Shown: positions 1 through 6,872 of the stretch, in pieces | How positions within the stretch are numbered: the first letter of the stretch is position 1 | How the letters are laid out: the number at the start of each line of letters is the position of its first letter | Notes under the pieces: model-generated | The model's input: the letters and a program-made list of their open reading frames with translations, nothing else | Databases searched by the model: none | What the model was told of the DNA's origin: nothing | Source of the DNA: Paenibacillus sp. J31TS4 | GTDB taxonomy: Bacteria > Bacillota > Bacilli > Paenibacillales > NBRC-103111 | Reading direction: 5' to 3' | DNA length: 64,000 nt | NCBI RefSeq assembly: GCF_018403265.1 | Contig: NZ_BOSI01000002.1 | Span: forward strand, 62,001 to 126,000 | Program-made: the position numbers and the translations under genes

Positions 1-482
1 CAAAAGTTTCTATGAGAGTTACTCTATCCTATTTTATCGAACCAGGCCCAGGTGAAGTAGGATGGAAAGATAGATATAGATATGCATCTTGTGCATTAAG
101 ATTCGATGTAAACGGTTTAGACTCAAGAGAAGCTTTTCTAAGAAGGGTCAATGCTGCGATTGACTCCGAAGATGATGATTTTGAGGGATATGGAGGAGCC
201 AATTGGTTAATTGGTCCTCAGAATAGACACTTGGGTTCAATTCATTCTGATGTCTGGAGCGGGACTGCCGCAGAATTGGCCTCTAGTAATTTGATTGGTA
301 TTTATCCAGCAGTAGGTTGGTGGAGAGAGAGAAACTGGCTAGGACGTTGGGATAAAAACGTTAGATATTCATTAGTAGTGTCACTACAAACACCTGATCA
401 AAATATTGATTTATATACTCCTATTTCAACGCAAATAGAACTTATGAATAGTACTGAAATTGATATAACTAATAGTATCTAA
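1..482 (+). CDS. Subtilase (S8 peptidase) C-terminal part, IetS-like; 5' end outside window
   Basis: The reading frame is open from the first bases to the stop at 480-482, so this is the 3' end of a longer gene; the ATG at 12 is internal. The visible 160 residues match the C-terminal region I know from large subtilases paired with an AAA ATPase (IetAS-type anti-phage systems): an RVTLSYFIEP strand, the RYRYASCALRFDV segment, IGPQNRHLGSIHSD, GIYPAVGWWRER and a closing DLYTPISTQIEL strand. The Asp/His/Ser catalytic domain and the ATPase partner would lie upstream and cannot be seen. Family recognition is good; the defence role is inferred from known relatives. Confidence 0.7.
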   Translation, partial: KVSMRVTLSYFIEPGPGEVGWKDRYRYASCALRFDVNGLDSREAFLRRVNAAIDSEDDDFEGYGGANWLIGPQNRHLGSIHSDVWSGTAAELASSNLIGIYPAVGWWRERNWLGRWDKNVRYSLVVSLQTPDQNIDLYTPISTQIELMNSTEIDITNSI

Positions 483-595
483 ATCGCACGGTGTCACGCC
501 AAAACTACTTTCTCTCAGACTTTCAAGGTTACAGGGGAGTTCGAAGAAGCTAAGGAATACTGCTTTATAAATAACGGGTTTACTTTTTTAAAGCG

Positions 596-637
596 GGATC
601 GTACACTGTACACATTACAACGTACACACTTTACAAC
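596..637. repeat. GTACAC/TTACAAC repeat cluster
   Basis: GGATCGTACA followed by ATTACAAC (614-621), then a second GTACAC and TTTACAAC directly after. A closely similar GGATCGTACA plus ATTACAAC block lies at 2656-2678 upstream of the first recombinase gene, and a lone GTACAC at 4489-4494 precedes the replication gene. These may be binding sites or iterons of the element; function unknown. Confidence 0.35.
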
Positions 638-668
638 CTTGATTTTATAAACTTGACCAACCACTTTG

Positions 669-709
669 AAGGCTTATTCCACTTGTTGAAAATGGAGTGA
701 GCCTTTTTT
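669..709 (+). terminator. Rho-independent terminator
   Basis: AAGGCTTATTCCA pairs with TGGAGTGAGCCTT (two mismatches) around a short loop and is followed by a T6 run. It would end transcription from the subtilase side before the coiled-coil gene at 743. Confidence 0.65.
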
Positions 710-742
710 GCGTACAGAAAACACTAAGGAGATGAAAAGACA

Positions 743-1231
743 ATGGCAAAGAGTGAACAGGTAGTAGCGGAAGCAGTAGAGGAAACGGTGCGTTCGATCG
801 CCAAGGCACAAGCAGACTATGAACAGCTTATGGATGAGATTCGGGACTATTGCAAGCGGGCTAGGGACTTGAGGGAGCAGGCCGCAGAGTTGAAACGGTC
901 GGGGAGGACAGATTCACAGGTAGGGACAGAAATGCGGCAGTTGTTAGATCAAGCTGAACAGTTTGAAATACTAGCCGATCAGAAGGACGGACACCCAAGA
1001 CTGGAAGCACTTCGTAACATTGAGGATTTACAGCGTGAAGCATCTGCATTGAGGGGAACTGTACAGCACAATCAAGCTGTGTTAGCCCGTCAACAGCAGG
1101 AACTGGAGGAAGCAAGGGAAGAAGCGGCGGCAATGGTTCAGCGAGCAGATGAACGAGTGAAGGAAACAGAACGGATTCTAGCTTACGAGATGGCGAAGCT
1201 GGCAGAACTGGAGGGGAACGGAGTTGAATAA
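743..1231 (+). CDS. Hypothetical coiled-coil protein
   Basis: 162 residues, start supported by AAGGAGATG upstream. Nearly the whole chain is heptad-like, rich in Glu, Ala, Gln, Arg and Leu (AKAQADYEQLMDEI, LARQQQELEEAREEAA), predicting a long helical coiled coil with no membrane segment or signal peptide. It opens a run of small plus-strand genes of phage or plasmid character. The family is not recognised. Such proteins are often structural or DNA-associated in mobile elements, but nothing in the sequence fixes a role. Confidence 0.7.
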   Translation: MAKSEQVVAEAVEETVRSIAKAQADYEQLMDEIRDYCKRARDLREQAAELKRSGRTDSQVGTEMRQLLDQAEQFEILADQKDGHPRLEALRNIEDLQREASALRGTVQHNQAVLARQQQELEEAREEAAAMVQRADERVKETERILAYEMAKLAELEGNGVE

Positions 1232-1400
1232 AAAGCTACCTAGAGAACTTGAACCAACGGCAAAACACCTTAGACGGAAATACGGCACAAAGAAGCCCCA
1301 TTATCTGAATGGTCACGAAATAACTGGAGTAAAGGCTGAAGATGAGTTTGTCATTGAGATAGTGGACGAAGACGAAGTAATTGAAATAGTGGAGGATTAG
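1224..1400 (+). CDS. Small acidic-tailed hypothetical protein
   Basis: 58 residues from a TTG start inside the last codons of the preceding gene (8-base overlap), with GGAGGGGAACGGAG as the likely ribosome site. The N-terminal half is basic (KHLRRKYGTKKPHYL) and the C-terminus is very acidic (EIVDEDEVIEIVED). The overlap suggests translational coupling with the coiled-coil gene. Too short for the usual ORF cut-off; the family is not recognised. Confidence 0.55.
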   Translation: MNKKLPRELEPTAKHLRRKYGTKKPHYLNGHEITGVKAEDEFVIEIVDEDEVIEIVED

Positions 1401-1404
1401 TTAT

Positions 1405-1557
1405 ATGGCACAATTAAGCCACGAAGCACTGGAAGCACGCCGCAAGCATGAACGGGAGTACAAAAGGAAGTGGCGGCAGAAGCCAGAAAACAAACAGAAG
1501 GAAAAGGAGTATAGGCAGAAGTATTGGGAACGTAAGGCAAAGGAAGTAATGTTGTAA
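1405..1557 (+). CDS. Small basic phage-like protein
   Basis: 50 residues starting four bases after the preceding stop, with GGAGG at 1391-1395 as ribosome site. Composition is dominated by Lys, Arg, Glu and aromatic residues (EYKRKWRQKPENK, EYRQKYWERKAKE), the pattern of short basic proteins found near HNH or terminase-like genes in Gram-positive phages. It is probably a small nucleic-acid-associated protein; specific function unknown. Confidence 0.55.
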   Translation: MAQLSHEALEARRKHEREYKRKWRQKPENKQKEKEYRQKYWERKAKEVML

Positions 1558-1680
1558 TACGATCACCAACGAGAAGGGGGCAGAGACGTGTTGCGGATTA
1601 CATGCACCGTATCTTCTAGCCCCCTAACACTGAAACACGATATAAACCAAACTTCATGGTTACAGGAGGATATAACAAAG

Positions 1681-1866
1681 ATGGACGAGATGACAGAACA
1701 TGAAAAGTTCCTATGGGAGCAACTAAGCTTGCAAACAGACATCAATTTAAAAACAGCATACCTGTTAGACGACTATATAGATTACATCAATGCCGCAGGA
1801 CTGGGTGAAGAGTTCGAAGCATTCAGGAAAGTAAAGGCACAGCAAGAAATAGCTACGAGTAACTGA
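1681..1866 (+). CDS. Hypothetical small acidic protein
   Basis: 61 residues. The frame is open from 1588, but AGGAGGA at 1664-1670 sits ten bases before the ATG at 1681, so the shorter start is preferred. The protein is acidic and helical (EHEKFLWEQLSLQTD, LLDDYIDYINAAGLGEEFEAF). No motif is recognised. Position suggests it belongs to the element's gene string. Confidence 0.55.
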   Translation: MDEMTEHEKFLWEQLSLQTDINLKTAYLLDDYIDYINAAGLGEEFEAFRKVKAQQEIATSN

Positions 1867-1976
1867 AACAAATGATTATGAGACGAACATCACTAAATAA
1901 TGAGCGCACGGGGGAGCGTATTCACCCCCGGGGCAAAGAAAACGAACCCCATGATATGAGGTTAGGCGGTGAAAGA

Positions 1977-2489
1977 ATGGAGAGAAAGCTGTGCGGGGCG
2001 AAAACTAAAAGCGGCGAACCCTGTAAGAAAGCGGCTCTAGCAAACGGGCGCTGTAGGTTTCATGGGGGGAAATCAACGGGACCCAAAGACCCCAGCAAAC
2101 TGAAAGGGAATAAAAACGCTTTGAAGCATGGACTGTATGAAGCGATATGGGCGGACACGCTGACGAATGAGGAACAGGAACTGTTCGATCAGGTATCAAC
2201 TGACCCGACAGCACAGGTTGGAAACAGGTTCAAGTTATCAGAAATACGCATACGGCGCATGATGCAACGTATAAATCAAGAGCAACAGAAGAAAAAGCCG
2301 AATCCTGCTGTAATCCGAGCTATTGAGGAAGGGATAACGAAAATTGAAACAAATATGGTGAGCCTTGTAAGGGAGAGCAGTAGGCTGCTAGAGATGAACA
2401 AAAGTAAGAATGATGGGTCTTTAGATAGGCTGGTTGAAATACTTGCTCAGGCACGGAAAGATAGAGCAGAGAAGGAACGCAAAGAATAG
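1977..2489 (+). CDS. HGGxSTG-motif phage-associated protein
   Basis: 170 residues from the ATG at 1977, preceded by GGCGGTGAAAG; an upstream ATG at 1872 in the same frame lacks a ribosome site. The N-terminus has CGAKTKSGEPC then a Cys and RFHGGKSTGPKDP, i.e. three Cys and a His suited to zinc binding, followed by GNKNALKHGLY. This is the HGGxSTG domain seen beside phage terminase and element genes; the C-terminal half is helical and charged. No large terminase follows, so a packaging role is not supported here. Confidence 0.7.
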   Translation: MERKLCGAKTKSGEPCKKAALANGRCRFHGGKSTGPKDPSKLKGNKNALKHGLYEAIWADTLTNEEQELFDQVSTDPTAQVGNRFKLSEIRIRRMMQRINQEQQKKKPNPAVIRAIEEGITKIETNMVSLVRESSRLLEMNKSKNDGSLDRLVEILAQARKDRAEKERKE

Positions 2490-2655
2490 AGGGGGCAACA
2501 GGCGGGGGAAGGCTTGTTTCCTCCTTTTTAACTTCCTCTTAGAAAGACTGGATGGGCACGTATAGGGAACAAGCATACGCAAACCATTGATACGAAAGGC
2601 TTTTTGGGTGTTTTTATTAAACTCTTATACATAGGAGTTTACAGCTAACCGGATC

Positions 2656-2678
2656 GGATCGTACAGTTAAATTACAAC
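2656..2678 (+). promoter_or_regulatory. Second copy of GGATCGTACA/ATTACAAC box
   Basis: GGATCGTACA, five bases, then ATTACAAC, 21 bases upstream of the first recombinase start. It repeats the block at 596-621 (spacer eight bases there). Two copies in front of two gene strings suggest a shared regulator of the element; no protein is assigned. Confidence 0.35.
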
Positions 2679-2699
2679 AAACGGTAAAGGGTGAGGAAA

Positions 2700-3515
2700 A
2701 TGGAAAAAGTATTCGGCTACGTTCGGGTTTTAACTGAAACACAGGCTGAAAAGGGATACGGTCACGCAGTACAGGAACAAGCCATTAAGGAGTACTGCAA
2801 ACAGAACGGCTTAGAATTAGTAAAAATCTTCTATGACCTCGGCATAAGCGGGACGGAAATAGAACGGGACGGTTTGACGGAGCTGATCGCCAACTTTGGC
2901 GAAGTGAAACGAGTTGTGGTTATGAATACTAGCCGCCTATGGCGTAGTGATACGGTCAAGGTTCTAGTGAAAAGACAGCTAGAAAAACTGAAAGCTGATG
3001 TAGCTAGCATCGAACAGCCGACATATAGCGTCTACACAAAAGACCCCAACGACTTTCTAATTAACGGGATGATGGAGCTTTTAGACCAGTACGAACGTAT
3101 GAGCATAAATTTGAAACTGGCTAGAGGACGGAAGCAGAAGGCGAAAAGTGGGGTCAAGGCGTGCGGCAATGCGGCGATCGGCTACAAATGGAAGCATGAC
3201 GGAGTAGATAAACCAATTGTGATTGTAGACGAGACGCAAGCCCATATAGTACAGGATATTTTTAACTGCTACTTACAGTTCAAGTCTTTAACCATGTTGA
3301 AGAGGTATTTAGACGCAAAGGGATATAGGACGCAGCAGGGCAAAGAGTTTTCAATTGCGGCAATTAGTAAGATACTGAAAAACCGTTTTTACGTGGGTGA
3401 GGTCATTCATTCCAACGTAGTAACTAAGGGGCAGCATGAAGCCCTCATAAATCCGATCACTTTCGGCAAGGTACAGGCTTTGTTGAAACGTAACTACCAG
3501 AATAAATCTGCTTGA
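2700..3515 (+). CDS. Serine recombinase lacking the catalytic serine
   Basis: 271 residues from ATG 2700 (AAAGGGTGAGG upstream). A resolvase-type N-terminal domain and a recombinase domain ([35 protein letters not shown]) are present, with no zinc ribbon or long coiled coil. The motif normally reading YxRVST is YVRVLT, so the nucleophile position (residue 11) is Leu, codon TTA against TCA for Ser. The usual DRLxR is SRLWR, losing the Asp as well. Strand cleavage is therefore not expected. It may be a degenerated integrase or a non-catalytic partner of the intact recombinase at 6873. The ORF is otherwise intact. Confidence 0.8.
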   Translation: MEKVFGYVRVLTETQAEKGYGHAVQEQAIKEYCKQNGLELVKIFYDLGISGTEIERDGLTELIANFGEVKRVVVMNTSRLWRSDTVKVLVKRQLEKLKADVASIEQPTYSVYTKDPNDFLINGMMELLDQYERMSINLKLARGRKQKAKSGVKACGNAAIGYKWKHDGVDKPIVIVDETQAHIVQDIFNCYLQFKSLTMLKRYLDAKGYRTQQGKEFSIAAISKILKNRFYVGEVIHSNVVTKGQHEALINPITFGKVQALLKRNYQNKSA

Positions 3516-3533
3516 CCGAAAGGAGAATTTTCA

Positions 3534-3863
3534 ATGGACAGCATTCAGTTTCATGAATTGTTTGATGACTTTGGTTTAGTGCCTAGTTATGATAAACCAG
3601 CAGTGAAGGCGTATTGCAAGGAACAGCGCGGCAAACGTGGCGTTTATGCTATGTTTGACCAGAACTTCCAGTGCCTATATGTAGGTTGTAGCATAGATTT
3701 GAAAGGCCGACTGGATGACCATTTGTACTGTAACAAATTGAAAGGGCATCAAGGGGAGGTACTGTTTGTAGGTGTTCGGTATGTAGAGGAGTTGGATGTA
3801 ATAGAGCGAAAATATATTCGGGAGTTGAACCCAAAGTTGAATACCTTTAGATACAATTACTGA
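3534..3863 (+). CDS. GIY-YIG domain protein
   Basis: 109 residues, start preceded by AAAGGAGAATTTTCA. The GIY-YIG nuclease core is visible: GVYAMF for the first strand, CLYVG for the second, then LKGRLDDHL with the conserved Arg and His, and ERKYIRELNPKLN supplying the metal-binding Glu and the terminal Asn. It is a single-domain protein, as in many mobile-element endonucleases. It follows the inactive recombinase by 18 bases and probably shares its transcript. Substrate unknown. Confidence 0.8.
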   Translation: MDSIQFHELFDDFGLVPSYDKPAVKAYCKEQRGKRGVYAMFDQNFQCLYVGCSIDLKGRLDDHLYCNKLKGHQGEVLFVGVRYVEELDVIERKYIRELNPKLNTFRYNY

Positions 3864-3879
3864 TAAGGGGAGTAGAACG

Positions 3880-4050
3880 ATGGGCGAATTTAAAGAAGCA
3901 ATGATGATGTGTTCAGAGGACTACGACGAAATGATTGACATGGCTTTAGCTTTGAAGGACAAGGAATGGTTTGAGGAACTAGTCAAAAAGCAAAAGTGGT
4001 TGCGTGAACTGGAAATCCAAGCACGCCGTGAATTAGGCGTACTCGACTAG
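3880..4050 (+). CDS. Small IDEAL-like domain protein
   Basis: 56 residues, start after AAGGGGAGTAGAACG. The stretch MIDMALALKDKEWFEELVKKQKWLRE fits the short IDEAL helix-hairpin (IDxALxxxDxxxFxxL) found in small Bacillales and phage proteins. The match is by eye and the domain has no catalytic role. It ends the gene string before the 470-base gap ahead of the replication gene. Confidence 0.55.
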   Translation: MGEFKEAMMMCSEDYDEMIDMALALKDKEWFEELVKKQKWLRELEIQARRELGVLD

Positions 4051-4517
4051 CATAGCAGGAACAAGTCAGAGACCAACGAGAACCGGGCGAGATGACGTTT
4101 TCAATGGGTATTACCGTAAATTACACCGCAATAGGATAGCAAGCGGTGAGAGAGTGGAATTTCGTTGGTAGCAAGTTGTTTTCTATGATTGACTATTGAC
4201 TCTAGTCCAACCAGATGTCATAATAACGTCACAACATAAGATTTCAATTGGGGCTCCCCCAGAACTTGATAAACTTTTAACGCCAAACTTAGAAAATCTT
4301 CAAGCACTTGAGAACACTTTAACCAGTGATTTCAGGTGCTTTTTTGCGTCTACATAGAACCTCGGAAGAACGAGGACAAAGGAATTTGTATAGTAACACC
4401 ACAGATTACTACGATTTTTACAAGTGGTAGGTAACTAATATTGCAATCTAACTTACAGCAAGGTGCAGATTTATCCTGTTAGACAAATGTACACATACAG
4501 AAAGGAAACAGACGACC
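4051..4517. other. Non-coding gap upstream of replication gene
   Basis: No gene seen. It holds a 6-base-pair hairpin (CACCGC at 4124-4129, GCGGTG at 4143-4148), a terminator at 4302-4345 and a GTACAC box just before the replication gene. A double-strand origin for the rolling-circle initiator would be expected near here, but no nick site can be named. Confidence 0.4.
4302..4345 (+). terminator. Rho-independent terminator
   Basis: AAGCACTTGAGAACACT pairs imperfectly with AGTGATTTCAGGTGCTT and is followed by a T run, ending the upstream gene string. Confidence 0.6.
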
Positions 4518-5936
4518 ATGGCAATTGATACAGTGAAGCTAATTTCCCCACCAGTAACTGAGCATGTTGTAGAGGCGGCCGAGCGTCTACACGGTAGTAA
4601 GCGCAAATTGACGCTCGATGCGCGAAGCGGCGAATTGGAGCAGGAATTTACAGAGTCTTACCTGTTAGGCTCATATGATGCCCGAATTTCTTTGGTTGTT
4701 AAACGTGATAAGCCAATCCGCGATGCTGAGCAGGGAAAAAATGTATCGGTGCCATGTGAACCCTATCTGGTTGTTGAATGCAGTGTACATAAAGTGATGC
4801 TTGGACATAACGTATATGGCGGAAGTAGTGACTTTGTAGCTTGCTGTCGGTATTTAGTAAATTACATAAGCGAATGTTTGGGCGAGGAGTTACCTCTAGC
4901 TGATGATTGGGAAGTGGGACAGGTAGATACAGCGGAAATATTTCAACTGTCATCCCCCGAGGCATGTAAAGCATGGTTTCAAGGTTTGCAGCTAGGTGAG
5001 ACATATCGCAATCGAACAATTAATCGCTATGGGAAAAGTAGTATTCATGTTCCTGGTAGTTTTGTATGCTTGAAAGCCTATTACAAAGGTGACGAATTTC
5101 AAAAGCATGATGCTAAACGGTTGAGCGAGGTAATGGCATTTGATTACATTAAGGAACTACAGCGGATTGCGGACAAGACCATACGTGTAGAGGCAAGCAT
5201 TAGACGTGACAAATTGGTTTATGACTTTGGGAGCAAGCCATTGGTAAAGGACATAACCGAGGACTACTTGAATAGCGTATACGATAAGGAAGTAGCATCG
5301 TTTTTCCGAATAGGTGAAGCGAAAGCAAAAACAGTGAACAGCATTCAAAATGTAAAAGCACGTCTTGCAGAATTTTTTACACCGAGACGGGCAAGAAACC
5401 TTTTCACTACATGGATGGAACTAAAATTATGTGGCGAAAGCGAAGTCAAGTCAGGCATGAGTTCATCGACTTTCCATGAGCACATACGATATTTGAAGGA
5501 AGCAGGGTGCTGCTGGCATGGAACCGACGAGTCTAATAGTCTAGTTCCTGAGGATTTTGCACCTGTACGACAAGATGCTCGGCGTATGACTGTCGTAGCA
5601 CCCGAGATTATGGAGAAGCTTACCCTTTCAACAAGTATGACCGAGGAATACTGTGATTCGCCGCTAGAAACGGTTTATAACGGTTGCGAGGTATTAGATC
5701 AAAAGACTAAGAGTTGTGCAGATTTTGGAAAATATCGTATACTTCGCAACAATACAGGAGTACGCAAACGATTAAACCAGCAAAGAATGACTGGGTTATT
5801 TGAGTTGAGAAAAATGATAGGTGCTCTTTGGAGTAGGCCTTCTTCAAGAGTCCAGCAAAAAAATTCAACTTTTTTTGTTTTCCCCTTAAAAAAATTGCCT
5901 CCTTTGATATATGTCTATTGCAAGCAAATATCATGA
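4518..5936 (+). CDS. Phage/plasmid replication initiator, II/X (Phage_CRI) family
   Basis: 472 residues, ATG after AGAAAGGAAAC. The start MAIDTVKLISPPV and the segment FVCLKAYYKGDEFQKHDAKRL are typical of filamentous-phage gene II/X-type initiators (Phage_CRI), which nick one strand to start rolling-circle replication; IRVEASIRRDKLVYDFG follows. The last 30 residues read through A and T runs (5859-5893) into low-complexity sequence (STFFVFPLKKLPP) unlike the rest, so the natural C-terminus may be altered by a slipped homopolymer. With the recombinases it suggests an integrating element able to replicate by rolling circle. Confidence 0.7.
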   Translation: MAIDTVKLISPPVTEHVVEAAERLHGSKRKLTLDARSGELEQEFTESYLLGSYDARISLVVKRDKPIRDAEQGKNVSVPCEPYLVVECSVHKVMLGHNVYGGSSDFVACCRYLVNYISECLGEELPLADDWEVGQVDTAEIFQLSSPEACKAWFQGLQLGETYRNRTINRYGKSSIHVPGSFVCLKAYYKGDEFQKHDAKRLSEVMAFDYIKELQRIADKTIRVEASIRRDKLVYDFGSKPLVKDITEDYLNSVYDKEVASFFRIGEAKAKTVNSIQNVKARLAEFFTPRRARNLFTTWMELKLCGESEVKSGMSSSTFHEHIRYLKEAGCCWHGTDESNSLVPEDFAPVRQDARRMTVVAPEIMEKLTLSTSMTEEYCDSPLETVYNGCEVLDQKTKSCADFGKYRILRNNTGVRKRLNQQRMTGLFELRKMIGALWSRPSSRVQQKNSTFFVFPLKKLPPLIYVYCKQIS

Positions 5937-5950
5937 GGGAGGAAAAATCA

Positions 5951-6187
5951 ATGAAGAAGCACCAAGTCAAAGGGCATTATGTGAGGGAAGAGTACTTGAA
6001 GCAAAGGATTCAAGCGTTAGATGCTGCAATAGGGCATTTAGTGAGATTCAATCCAAAGATTGGCGGCGTAAAACTTGAGCTCTGTGATGTGGCGGATGTT
6101 GTTAATCTGTTAGACGAACATAAGGCTAAGGCTGAGCAAGAGTTGTACCATGTTAGACGTTGCATTCTTGACCGTCATTTTAGCTGA
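5951..6187 (+). CDS. Hypothetical small protein
   Basis: 78 residues from ATG 5951, chosen over 5918 because GAGGGAGGAAAA lies just upstream. It is basic at the N-terminus and helical (YLKQRIQALDAAIGHLV, DVVNLLDEHKAKAEQELYHVRR), with no recognised motif. It sits between the replication gene and the recombinase pair, the usual place for small accessory genes such as copy-control or directionality factors; no such role is shown. Confidence 0.55.
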   Translation: MKKHQVKGHYVREEYLKQRIQALDAAIGHLVRFNPKIGGVKLELCDVADVVNLLDEHKAKAEQELYHVRRCILDRHFS

Positions 6188-6198
6188 GAGGTGGCACC

Positions 6199-6315
6199 AT
6201 GATTAAAGTTGATACTCAAATAATCAAGCCATCAGCAGAGAATGTCAAGAGAACGGAAGTTGTTAGAGTTCTCGCTGAATTAATCAGAAAGTATGCCTAT
6301 CAGAAATCAAAATAG
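6199..6315 (+). CDS. Very small hypothetical protein
   Basis: 38 residues with GAGAGGTGG upstream of the ATG. Sequence is MIKVDTQIIKPSAEN then a short basic helix ending AYQKSK. Spacing to its neighbours and the good ribosome site support expression; nothing identifies it. Confidence 0.4.
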   Translation: MIKVDTQIIKPSAENVKRTEVVRVLAELIRKYAYQKSK

Positions 6316-6390
6316 TGAACTGTTCAGGAATAGGTAGGCGCATTGGATATTAGCGCTTACCTGTTTCTAGCAGAAAAGGGGAGGAAAAAC

Positions 6391-6798
6391 ATGGGGAAGC
6401 AGCACAAAGCAGCAATTTATATTAGAGCTAATACTGGGTGTGCGTTGAAGAAACAAGAAGAGCAAATACAGAGGTTTATTGCTTCAAAGGAACTTTCCGT
6501 GTTTGATGTATACAGTGATAGTGGATATTCGGGAAATGACTTCAAGCGACCGGAAATTCGACGTCTTTTTGCGGATATGAAGGAAGGCAAGTTTCAATAT
6601 ATAGTTGTATGGCGATTAGATAGGTTGTCAAGAAGTTGTCGGGATATCCTAACTCTAATTGATAATGAATTAGAACCAAGAAAAATAAAACTTCTAATCA
6701 GCTCATGCGATATAGAGTCATCAACCCCAGAGGGTAGGATGTTCGTCGCACTACAGGGAATATTTGCTGAGTATGAACAGGGGATTACGGGGAGCTAA
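6391..6798 (+). CDS. Stand-alone serine recombinase catalytic domain with Ser to Asn
   Basis: 135 residues from ATG 6391 (GGGGAGGAAAAAC upstream). It is a close paralogue of the first 130 residues of the integrase at 6873 (shared SGYSGxDF, VVWRLDRLSR, DILTLIDNEL, LQGxFAEYE), but YIRVST reads YIRANT, putting Asn14 at the nucleophile position. About six residues of the following loop are missing, and it stops right after FAEYE, before the DNA-binding domains. It keeps its own ribosome site and a terminator. It is either a decaying duplicate or a catalytically dead domain able to interact with the intact recombinase. Confidence 0.75.
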   Translation: MGKQHKAAIYIRANTGCALKKQEEQIQRFIASKELSVFDVYSDSGYSGNDFKRPEIRRLFADMKEGKFQYIVVWRLDRLSRSCRDILTLIDNELEPRKIKLLISSCDIESSTPEGRMFVALQGIFAEYEQGITGS

Positions 6799-6807
6799 TT
6801 TGTGCAG

Positions 6808-6846
6808 AACGGTAAGTGCATGAGGATTAAGCACTTGCCGTTTTTC
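6808..6846 (+). terminator. Rho-independent terminator
   Basis: AACGGTAAGTGC pairs with GCACTTGCCGTT (one mismatch) around an 11-base loop, followed by a T run. It separates the truncated recombinase from the intact one. Confidence 0.8.
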
Positions 6847-6872
6847 TTATAGACAGAATTGAGGTGTAAATT

